Shown piece after piece: positions 1 to 5,986 of a stretch of 64,000 nt of DNA. The notes below the pieces were generated by a model that saw only the letters and a program-made list of their open reading frames with translations, was not told the origin of the DNA and ran no database searches. Both the position numbers and the translations under genes were made by a program. This DNA comes from Rhizobium sp. NFR03. Lineage in GTDB: Bacteria > Pseudomonadota > Alphaproteobacteria > Rhizobiales > Rhizobiaceae. The stretch's first letter is position 1; each line of letters begins with the position of its first letter. Location: NCBI RefSeq assembly GCF_900111275.1, contig NZ_FOGR01000003.1:667487-731486 (forward strand), read 5' to 3'.

Positions 1-2
1 TC

Positions 3-221
3 GACCAGGCCCGCGAAGCGGCCAGGGAAGAGAATGTGTCGATCAATCAGCTCTTTCTCGCCTTCATCTCGGACGGCATGGGCCAGCGCCGCGCCCTGCG
101 CTCGTTGCAGGCGCGGGCTGCAAAGGGCGATCCCGCGCGCGCACTTGCTCTCCTTGAATCCCTGCCGGATCACGGACCCGAGGCGGGCGACGAAATGCCG
201 GAGGAGCGGTCCGAGAAGTGA
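3..221 (+). CDS. Ribbon-helix-helix (HicB/CopG-like) antitoxin, 5' truncated
   Basis: The gene enters from the left edge, so its start is not visible; 72 codons remain before a TGA. The first residues (AREAAREENVSINQLF) have the spacing of the helix-turn-helix half of a ribbon-helix-helix DNA-binding domain, as in HicB or CopG antitoxins: an amphipathic helix, a polar turn and the hydrophobic LFLAFI core. The rest is a short charged tail. The gene converges on the portal gene, 13 bases away, so portal is the last gene of the phage-like run here. A toxin gene, if any, would lie to the left. It could also be a stand-alone RHH regulator. Confidence 0.6.
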   Translation, partial: DQAREAAREENVSINQLFLAFISDGMGQRRALRSLQARAAKGDPARALALLESLPDHGPEAGDEMPEERSEK

Positions 222-234
222 CGCTGATCCAGCC

Positions 235-1416
235 TCAATACCCCACCGCCGCCCGCTTCTCCGCGTCGGTCAGGAAGCCCGCCGCACCGACGCGTGCCCA
301 GAGTTCGCTCCGCTCGCCCGCAAGCCCGCTCACCTGATCGAGGTCCGCCTTGAGCTGCAGCGGCTCGTCGAACCGGTCGGAGAGCCAGGCGGAAAGCGCC
401 GTTGCCGTCCGGTTGATCAGCGGCAGCACGGTCAGCCGGTAGAAGGCCCGGTGGGCCTCCTGATAGTTCGCGAAGGTGTTGTCGCCGGGAATGCCGAGCA
501 GCATCGGCGGCACGCCGAAGGCGAGCGCGATGTCGCGCGCCGCGCCGTTCTTCGCCTCCACGAAATCCATGTCCTTCGGCGAGAGGCCCATCGCCTTCCA
601 GTCGAGCCCGCCTTCCAGCAGCAGCGGACGTCCGGCGCGCATCGGCCCGCTATAGCCCTCGTCCAGCTCGCTCTTCAGCCGGTCGTACTGGTCGGGCGAA
701 AGATTACCGCCCTCCTTCGGCTGGTAGACCAGCGCGCCCGAGGGCCGGGCGGAATTGTCCAGCAGCGCCTTGTTCCAGGTCGCCGCGGCGTTGGAGAGGT
801 CGAGCGCCGTCTGGGCCGCCGCCAGCGGCGGAAAGCCCAGATGATCGTCGAGCGGATGGAACAGCTTCAGGTGCAGCAGCGCCGTTCCCGCCGCATAGCG
901 CCGCACGGCGCTGCCGGCACGATATTCGTAGCCCTCCGGCCATCCGTCCCGCCCTTCCAGAACCCGCACCCGGTCCGGCCGCAACAGATGCATCTCCCGC
1001 GTCTCCGTGCCGATCGTCACCGCCTCCACGAAGGCATTGCCCGAAAGCAGCAGATGGCCGTAGAGCGTTTCCAGAAAATCCGCCGCCGCCATCTGTCCGT
1101 TCGGGCGCGCCATCAGCCGTAATACAAGATGGTCGGTCACCTCGGTCTCGCCGCGATAGACCAGCAGCGGCACCGCCGCGGAGGCCTCCGCGATCATCCG
1201 CACCGTGCGATAGGCGACAGGGTTTCGCAAAAATCCCTCCCGCGCCAGCGCCGCATAGGATCGCCCCGTCCAGCGGGCGCGCCCCTCCTGCGCGATGGCC
1301 ACGAAGCCCGCCGATTTGCTTTCGCGCCCCGGCGCGGCTGCGGCGTCGGGCGTCTTCCCGGCAATCTTGCGCTCCCCGCCGGATCCCGGCATCTTCAAAC
1401 GAAACGGCATCTTCAT
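235..1416 (-). CDS. Phage/GTA portal protein (HK97 family)
   Basis: 393 residues. Portal proteins form the dodecameric ring at a capsid vertex through which DNA is pumped. The features fit the HK97/GTA portal family: the N-terminal half has RNPVAYRTVRMIAEAS and VPLLVYRG, then FLETLYGHLLLSGNAFVE, and the C-terminal half has the characteristic FGVPPMLLGIPGDNTFANYQEA followed by LTVLPLINR. Length is normal for the family. The ATG at 1416 overlaps the stop of the upstream endolysin gene as ATGA, so the two are probably translationally coupled. No prohead protease or capsid gene follows; a convergent antitoxin gene ends 13 bases downstream, so the head genes are lost or elsewhere. Confidence 0.9.
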   Translation of the reverse strand: MKMPFRLKMPGSGGERKIAGKTPDAAAAPGRESKSAGFVAIAQEGRARWTGRSYAALAREGFLRNPVAYRTVRMIAEASAAVPLLVYRGETEVTDHLVLRLMARPNGQMAAADFLETLYGHLLLSGNAFVEAVTIGTETREMHLLRPDRVRVLEGRDGWPEGYEYRAGSAVRRYAAGTALLHLKLFHPLDDHLGFPPLAAAQTALDLSNAAATWNKALLDNSARPSGALVYQPKEGGNLSPDQYDRLKSELDEGYSGPMRAGRPLLLEGGLDWKAMGLSPKDMDFVEAKNGAARDIALAFGVPPMLLGIPGDNTFANYQEAHRAFYRLTVLPLINRTATALSAWLSDRFDEPLQLKADLDQVSGLAGERSELWARVGAAGFLTDAEKRAAVGY

Positions 1417-2066
1417 GACAGGACGATCCTTCTGATGGAGGGCAGCCCCGCAGCGCTCAGCGCCGCATGATAGGCCCGGGCATATCCCGCGATATCGACG
1501 GCGCGGTCCCGCCCGTTGATGATGCGCCGCGCGCCGACCCAGTCGGTCCGGTCGGCGTTGAAGACATCGGCCAGCGACACGCCGGTAAAGGCGCCCGTCT
1601 CCATGCCGATGAAAAGGATCTCGACCGCCGTGGCGGTATCCATCGCTCGGGCGGGGTCGGCGACGAGGTCGGTGCCGACAAGGCCTGAGAGAACCTCGTA
1701 ATTGCGGCGGTGCGTCAGCTGCACCAGGCCGCGGCCGAGCCAGGACTTGCCCTCGGCGTCGCGCCGCCAGTACGGCGTGCGCACCGTCGGCAGCTGTCCG
1801 GCCGCAAAGGCCTTGTCCAGCCGCGTGATCGCCAGCGCGTCGCTCGAAGCCATCGTCTCCCGCACAGGCTGCATTTTTCGTGCCGTCTCGTGATGGGCCG
1901 TCGCAAGGATATAGGCGAGCCATCGCCCCTCATAACCGTTGTTCGCGCCGCCCGGCTCCGCCCTTGCCCGGTCGAGTATGGCGCTCATCCCCGCCACCTG
2001 CCCGCTCGTCAGCCGTCCGCCGAAAAGCGTCCGGCGGACGTTGCCGAAGAATACAGCCCTGTCCAT
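1413..2066 (-). CDS. GH19-type endolysin/chitinase-like lysozyme
   Basis: 217 residues without a signal peptide. The ATAHHETARKMQPVRE segment carries the His-Glu of glycoside hydrolase family 19 lysozyme-like phage endolysins, and GRGLVQLTHRRNYE is the second conserved block around the substrate cleft. The family cleaves the glycan strands of peptidoglycan; in phages and gene transfer agents it serves host lysis. Its TGA overlaps the portal start (ATGA). An endolysin between terminase and portal is not the usual order of a Rhodobacter-type GTA, where lysis genes lie elsewhere. It is transcribed away from the small-gene unit starting at 2267. Start chosen as the ATG that gives the full N-terminal helix. 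Confidence 0.85.
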   Translation of the reverse strand: MDRAVFFGNVRRTLFGGRLTSGQVAGMSAILDRARAEPGGANNGYEGRWLAYILATAHHETARKMQPVRETMASSDALAITRLDKAFAAGQLPTVRTPYWRRDAEGKSWLGRGLVQLTHRRNYEVLSGLVGTDLVADPARAMDTATAVEILFIGMETGAFTGVSLADVFNADRTDWVGARRIINGRDRAVDIAGYARAYHAALSAAGLPSIRRIVLS

Positions 2067-2131
2067 CCGATGATCTCCTGTCCGCCGGCGTCCGCAGACG
2101 CCCGGTTGTCACAAAAAACGCGCAATACAAT

Positions 2132-2159
2132 CGATTTAAGAAAACTAAATCGTTTAAAC
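2132..2159. promoter_or_regulatory. Dyad in the control region between endolysin and small-protein unit
   Basis: CGATTTA at 2132-2138 and its exact reverse complement TAAATCG at 2146-2152 are separated by seven bases, and the right arm runs into a second palindrome, GTTTAAAC (2152-2159). The stretch is much more AT-rich than the flanks and lies between divergent genes (endolysin leftward, small protein at 2267 rightward), so it is a plausible operator or promoter region. The regulator is unknown. Confidence 0.45.
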
Positions 2160-2266
2160 CTCTTAAGGCACTGATTTACTTTTTGTTTAGGCTCTGCCAG
2201 CGTGAATCCATCAGGCGGGACCGGCCACTTCAGGTCGAATTTAAAAAAACATCAGGGAGAGCCAGC

Positions 2267-2431
2267 ATGACCTCGACGGAGAAGACGCAGACCACTGCCC
2301 GCGAAACCATTCCGCCGCATCTCTTCAGCCGTATCGAAAACGAGTGGCAGCAGATGCGCACCGTTGCCGTCGCCACCCCGCGCCTTGAAGCACGCGAGGA
2401 CGTCCGTCCCGCCAAAACCGGGCGTGACTGA
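2267..2431 (+). CDS. Small hypothetical protein, paralogue 1 of a tandem pair
   Basis: 54 residues. The ATG at 2267 follows a good ribosome binding site (AGGGAGA, nine bases upstream). The core HLFSRIENEWQQMRT is shared with the 37-residue product of the next gene (SLFERFENEWRQIRT), so the two genes look like a duplication. The N-terminus is Thr-rich and the tail basic and flexible. There is no membrane segment or Cys. The gene lies on the strand opposite to the terminase, endolysin and portal genes around it, and its unit ends in a strong terminator at 2658-2684. I do not recognise the family. Its position suggests a role linked to the packaging genes, but that is inference. Confidence 0.7.
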   Translation: MTSTEKTQTTARETIPPHLFSRIENEWQQMRTVAVATPRLEAREDVRPAKTGRD

Positions 2432-2437
2432 TCATTC

Positions 2438-2460
2438 GTTCCGTGGAACTTTCCGCGGAA
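2438..2460. promoter_or_regulatory. Two adjacent palindromes between the small-protein genes
   Basis: GTTCCGTGGAAC (2438-2449) has perfect 5-base arms (GTTCC/GGAAC), and TTCCGCGGAA (2451-2460) is a perfect palindrome; both share the TTCCGyGGAA core. They start seven bases after the stop of the first small gene and lie 57 bases before the start of the second. They could be a tandem operator for an internal promoter or an RNA-level signal. They do not match the alphaproteobacterial LexA box (GTTC-N7-GTTC). Confidence 0.4.
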
Positions 2461-2516
2461 CCTTTCTGCCCAATGTGCGTTTTTGTCGCACTCAACCGTC
2501 GCGTTAAGGAGAGACC

Positions 2517-2630
2517 ATGACCGTCAAGACGATTTCCCAGAGCCTTTTCGAACGCTTCGAAAACGAATGGCGCCAGATCCGCACCTCCACCACAGCCCCC
2601 GCCAAGCCTGCTCAGGCCAGCGCGAAGTAG
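2517..2630 (+). CDS. Small hypothetical protein, paralogue 2 of a tandem pair
   Basis: 37 residues. The ATG at 2517 follows TAAGGAGAGACC, a strong ribosome binding site. The core LFERFENEWRQIRT aligns without gaps with LFSRIENEWQQMRT of the gene 86 bases upstream; the pattern LF-x-R-x-ENEW-x-Q-x-RT is kept while the flanks differ, which argues for selection on the core. The tail is Ala/Pro/Lys-rich. The TAG is followed 27 bases later by a terminator. Function unknown; it may be a short helical protein-binding peptide. Confidence 0.7.
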   Translation: MTVKTISQSLFERFENEWRQIRTSTTAPAKPAQASAK

Positions 2631-2657
2631 GCGACAGAGGTCGATCCGAGAATGACG

Positions 2658-2684
2658 AGAGGCGCACCTGGTTGCGCCTCTTTT
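2658..2684 (+). terminator. Rho-independent terminator of the small-protein unit
   Basis: AGAGGCGCA (2658-2666) pairs perfectly with TGCGCCTCT (2673-2681) across a six-base loop and is followed by further T residues. It lies 27 bases after the second small gene and closes that transcription unit, which supports the two small genes being a real expressed unit. Confidence 0.8.
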
Positions 2685-2707
2685 CGTTTGTGGGCGGTGG
2701 CACATAA

Positions 2708-2870
2708 GCCCCTCATCCGCCTGCCGGCGCCTTCTCCCCGCCAGCGGGGCGAAGGGACATGTGGTTGATGTTTCACCTTCGCCACTCACCTGGGAAAAAG
2801 AAGCGAGCGCTTGCCCCAACTTCCTTCTCCCCGCACGCGGGGAGAAGGTGGCGGCAGCCGGATGAGGGGC
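2708..2870. repeat. RIME-like intergenic palindromic element, copy 1
   Basis: The element begins with GCCCCTCATCCG and ends with its inverse CGGATGAGGGGC, and inside holds hairpins such as CCTTCTCCCCG-CACG-CGGGGAGAAGG near 2823-2848. A second copy with the same ends and length lies at 48664-48830. This is the layout of the Rhizobium-specific intergenic mosaic element (RIME), a non-coding mosaic of two large palindromes. It sits in the gap after the terminase stop. Confidence 0.75.
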
Positions 2871-2896
2871 ACCCGCACCCATAAACGCCCATCCCC

Positions 2897-4498
2897 TCAC
2901 ACCATCCGCAAGCGAGGCTCGGCCCCACCCTCCAGCATCAGCGCCGTCAGCGCCCAGACCAGCGCATCCAGCCGGTCCGGCGAGCGTCCCGACGAAAGTC
3001 CGTCCGCGCCGAAATCGCACATCTGGTCCTCCAGCGCCGGAAATGCTCCCGCGTGCACCACCCGGCCCTGCTCGTACAAAGCGGCGACCGGTTCGGCGCG
3101 GAGCCACTTGCCCCGGCTGGCCCGCACATTGGTGATCGGCAGGCGCTCGTCGATACCGCGCAGGACCGCCGCCACCATGTCGCCACCCTGGTTGATCTCC
3201 ACGACGACCCGGTCGGCGTCGAAACGCTTGAACGCCCGCACCACGGCGGCGGCCCATCCGGCGGGGCTTGCGCCTTCCACCGAGCAATCCGCCAGCACCA
3301 CGGCGCGGCCCCGCCCGTCGATGCCCGCCACCACGATGCCGCAGCAACTTTCGGCGCCCGAGCCCGACGGCGGATCGACCGCCACGACGATGCGGCCGAG
3401 CGGACCGGTATCGCGAAGCTTCAGCGCCTCGATGGCGTCCCGGTTCCAGAGCGCGTCCTCCCTATCGGCGATCATCTCGCCATCGAGTTCCTGCCGTCCG
3501 AGCCGGGTGCCGCCGTATCGGCCGTCCATCGCCGTCAGGAAACCCGGCGCAAGATTGCCCGCATTGTCCATGGTGCGGATCCGGCGCAGCACCGTCGCCG
3601 GGTCCGCTGCCAGCGCCTTCAGGATCGGGATCGGCCGGGGCGTCGTCGTCACCAGAATGCGCGGGTCGGCGCCCAGCCGCAGCGCGAACTGGAGCATGTC
3701 GAACGTCGCCTGCGCATGTTTCCACTTCCCCAGCTCGTCGCACCAGGCATAGTCGAATTGCGGCCCGCGCAGACTTTCGGGATCCTCCGAGGAAAAGATC
3801 TGGGCGATCGTTCCGTTCGGCCAGACCAGCCGGCGGCGCGAGACCTCGAATTCCGGCCGATGCCGCGTCGCCACCCGGCAGATGCCGGAGACGCCGTCGA
3901 TCATCACCTCACGCGCATCGCCCAGCGTTTCCGCCACCAGCGCGATGCGCAGGCCCGGCCGGGCACCGGGGGCAGTCGCCAGATCGTGCACCCAGTGCGA
4001 TCCCGCCCGCGTCTTGCCGGAGCCGCGACCGCCCATCAGCAGCCACACCCGCCAGTCGCCGGGCGGCGGCCGCTGCTCGGGCCGCCCCGTCAGCCGCCAG
4101 TCCGTGGCAAGCCGGGAGAGAAGCACCGGAGAAAGATCTCCCGCCGCCTGCGCCAACCAGTCCGCAAAGCCTGCGGGCCTGTCATTCAGCGGATGTCCGG
4201 AAGCACCAGCCTTGGAAATCGCCGCTGACGCTGAAGGACTGGCAACGGCACCGCCGGCAATCATTGCAGCCACTGCGGCTTTGGCGGAAACGCTGGCATG
4301 ACCTCCGGCAGCGCCAGCCGCCGCGATCTCCCGCCGCATAATATCCAATCGCGCCACCGAGCGTGAGATATGTTCATCGATTCGCGCCACGCCATCCTCG
4401 AAATCCGAAACGATCACCGCAAACCGCGCCCAAAGCGCCGCATCGATCAGCCGATGCCGCGCAACCTCCGCTGCTCGGGGCTCATCCGTAGGGGGCAA
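2897..4498 (-). CDS. Large terminase subunit (GTA/phage DNA packaging)
   Basis: ATPase-nuclease motor that pumps and cuts DNA into proheads. Motifs: Walker A MGGRGSGKT after WRVWLL, Walker B YAWCDELGKW, coupling motif ILVTTTPRPIP, and the RNase-H-fold nuclease acidic residues in VAVDPPSGSG, VVVEINQGGDM and SPDRLDALVWAL. The motor core begins only around 4100, so about 130 residues precede it; GTA terminases usually start close to the core. The start is uncertain: I give TTG 4498, which overlaps the upstream stop by 17 bases; ATG 4339 and ATG 4264 are alternatives, and the open frame extends to 4714. The N-terminal extension may be fused or out-of-place coding sequence. Confidence 0.85.
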   Translation of the reverse strand: MPPTDEPRAAEVARHRLIDAALWARFAVIVSDFEDGVARIDEHISRSVARLDIMRREIAAAGAAGGHASVSAKAAVAAMIAGGAVASPSASAAISKAGASGHPLNDRPAGFADWLAQAAGDLSPVLLSRLATDWRLTGRPEQRPPPGDWRVWLLMGGRGSGKTRAGSHWVHDLATAPGARPGLRIALVAETLGDAREVMIDGVSGICRVATRHRPEFEVSRRRLVWPNGTIAQIFSSEDPESLRGPQFDYAWCDELGKWKHAQATFDMLQFALRLGADPRILVTTTPRPIPILKALAADPATVLRRIRTMDNAGNLAPGFLTAMDGRYGGTRLGRQELDGEMIADREDALWNRDAIEALKLRDTGPLGRIVVAVDPPSGSGAESCCGIVVAGIDGRGRAVVLADCSVEGASPAGWAAAVVRAFKRFDADRVVVEINQGGDMVAAVLRGIDERLPITNVRASRGKWLRAEPVAALYEQGRVVHAGAFPALEDQMCDFGADGLSSGRSPDRLDALVWALTALMLEGGAEPRLRMV

Positions 4499-5144
4499 GA
4501 GGATTTCCGGTTCGGCAGACGGCGGGCACGGGAGCGTCGGCAGCAAGAGGCAGAGCGCCCGCGGCACATCCGCCGCCACCGTCTCGTCCCTCCGCATTCC
4601 CTCCCGTGGCCCTTCCCGCGCCGGCCGGCGCCAGTTCCCGCTCCAGGCACCGTTCGACAGCGCGCTGCTCGACCAGAGCCTCCAGCTTGTCGAGAAGATT
4701 TTGGTATCCCGCATCGTCCAGCGCCTCCGCGTCCCGCCGTTCCCGGTCCTGCGCCAGCGTCCGCTGCAGGCTGTCGATCTTTTCCAGCGTCCGCACGATC
4801 AGCGACATCGCCTCGAGCGAGGCCTTCGCATCGGCCTGGGCGGCCTTGCGGTCGATCTCCTCGCCGGCATCCGTCTGCCTGCGGTCGGTCTGCTGGCGCA
4901 GTAGCTGAAACATCTGCATCTGCTCGCGCAGTTCCCGCGTCATGCCGTTCAGCATGTCCAGAAGCTCTTCGCCGGCGGGCATGCCTGCCGACTTGCGGTC
5001 GAGGATCAGCCGGATCTCGTCATCGGACAGTTCGGCCGAAAGTTCGGCCGGGCAGAGTGCCTCATCCCGGGGCGGCGCCACGCCATAGTCGCGCCGGTTC
5101 GGCCACGTGCCGAACAGCGCCGGATCGCTGTGCCCGTCGGTCAT
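4482..5144 (-). CDS. Putative small-terminase-like / GTA gene-1-like protein
   Basis: 220 residues from the ATG at 5144, which follows AGGAC. After an N-terminal part with FGTWPNRRDYG come DDEIRLILDRKSAGMPAGE and a long charged helical region with MSLIVRTLEKIDSLQ, strongly predicted coiled coil by eye. A coiled-coil protein directly upstream of a GTA terminase is the expected position of the small terminase, but sequence alone does not prove it. The C-terminus is Gly/Ala-rich and low in complexity. It is probably co-transcribed with the terminase from the promoter at 5242-5270. Confidence 0.55.
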   Translation of the reverse strand: MTDGHSDPALFGTWPNRRDYGVAPPRDEALCPAELSAELSDDEIRLILDRKSAGMPAGEELLDMLNGMTRELREQMQMFQLLRQQTDRRQTDAGEEIDRKAAQADAKASLEAMSLIVRTLEKIDSLQRTLAQDRERRDAEALDDAGYQNLLDKLEALVEQRAVERCLERELAPAGAGRATGGNAEGRDGGGGCAAGALPLAADAPVPAVCRTGNPLAPYG

Positions 5145-5241
5145 CGCATCGTCCTGTCGTGGAAAAGGAAGGTTGGAAATGAAAAAGGCCGGCTGTGCGC
5201 CCGCGACCCCGTCGCATCCGCACATCTCCGACCATGCAATA

Positions 5242-5270
5242 AACCTACCTGAGGACCGTCACGCTGTCAA
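5242..5270 (-). promoter_or_regulatory. Sigma-70-type promoter of the packaging genes
   Basis: On the minus strand TTGACA (5270-5265) is followed after exactly 17 bases by TAGGTT (5247-5242), about 100 bases before the start at 5144. The -35 box is perfect and the -10 box is a moderate match. Its position suits transcription of the putative small and large terminase genes. Confidence 0.55.
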
Positions 5271-5274
5271 GGAC

Positions 5275-5297
5275 TATTTTCCTAACTCGGGAAAATA
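5275..5297. promoter_or_regulatory. Inverted repeat immediately upstream of the terminase promoter
   Basis: TATTTTCC (5275-5282) and GGAAAATA (5290-5297) are perfect 8-base arms separated by TAACTCG. The dyad ends five bases upstream of the -35 box of the leftward promoter, the usual place for an activator or repressor site. It also touches the end of the neighbouring YcgN-like gene, so a weak terminator role for that gene is possible, but there is no T-run after a GC stem. Confidence 0.5.
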
Positions 5298-5298
5298 A

Positions 5299-5766
5299 TC
5301 AGTATTCCGACTCCGGCGGTTTTTCCGTCGGCCAGTCGACGATGTAGTATTCGAAGTCGTCTATATCGACATCGTCCTCGCTGACCGTGCGTCCGCGCGC
5401 GGAAATCCCGGCCGCATGCACCGTCTCCGGGTCGCCGGACACCAGCGGATGCCACCAGTAGAGGTCCTCGCCGTCACGCACGAGGCGATAGCCGCAGGTC
5501 GGCGGCAGCCAGGGCAGTTCGCGTACTTCCTGAGGCGTCAGCTGGATGCAGTCGGGCACCGTCGCCTGCCGGTTCGGATAGTCGCGACAGCGACAGCTCT
5601 CGCCGTCGAGCAGCGTGCAGCGGATCGACGTCCAGGCGATCTCGCCCGAGTCCCAGTCTTCCAGCTTGTTGAGGCAGCACAGGCCGCAGCCGTCGCAGAG
5701 GCTTTCCCACTCCGCGCCGTCCATCGTCTCCAGTGTCTTGGTCTTCCAGAAAGGTAGGTCGCCCAT
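5299..5766 (-). CDS. YcgN/UPF0260 cysteine-cluster protein
   Basis: 155 residues. The N-terminal [18 protein letters not shown] with CDGCGLCC, then [17 protein letters not shown], form the Cys cluster of the YkgJ/YcgN family, thought to bind zinc or an iron-sulphur centre. The C-terminal part ([19 protein letters not shown]) is also typical of the YcgN branch. Length matches the E. coli protein (about 150). The biochemical role of the family is unknown. It ends two bases before the dyad at 5275-5297 and is transcribed in the same direction as the packaging genes, but they have their own promoter. Confidence 0.9.
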   Translation of the reverse strand: MGDLPFWKTKTLETMDGAEWESLCDGCGLCCLNKLEDWDSGEIAWTSIRCTLLDGESCRCRDYPNRQATVPDCIQLTPQEVRELPWLPPTCGYRLVRDGEDLYWWHPLVSGDPETVHAAGISARGRTVSEDDVDIDDFEYYIVDWPTEKPPESEY

Positions 5767-5986
5767 GGATCCCCGCCGTCATCGTCAGCCCCCGTCTATA
5801 CCGGGCCGCGTTCTCGCGCTAGGTAAGTCTGCGTTTCCAGAATTTTAAGGCTGTTTCGACATATCCTCGTGGAAGGGAATGCCGACGCATGGCACAATAG
5901 CATGATCACGCGCGAAAAAAGCCTGCTTTCGCCAGCAGCCTGTGCGACATCGAAACACCGCGCGAGATTGAGGACGGTCCGAAACG

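Noticed and set aside
34..1122. A 362-codon plus-strand frame opposite the portal gene
   Set aside because: Arg/Gln-rich shadow of the GC-rich portal gene; no ribosome binding site and no domain.
235..1923. A 562-codon frame covering both portal and endolysin regions
   Set aside because: Its first 170 codons are an out-of-frame reading of the endolysin gene; only the part from ATG 1416 has portal motifs.
2438..2460. LexA/SOS box between the small-protein genes
   Set aside because: The alphaproteobacterial box is GTTC-N7-GTTC; the spacing here is eight and the site is palindromic instead.
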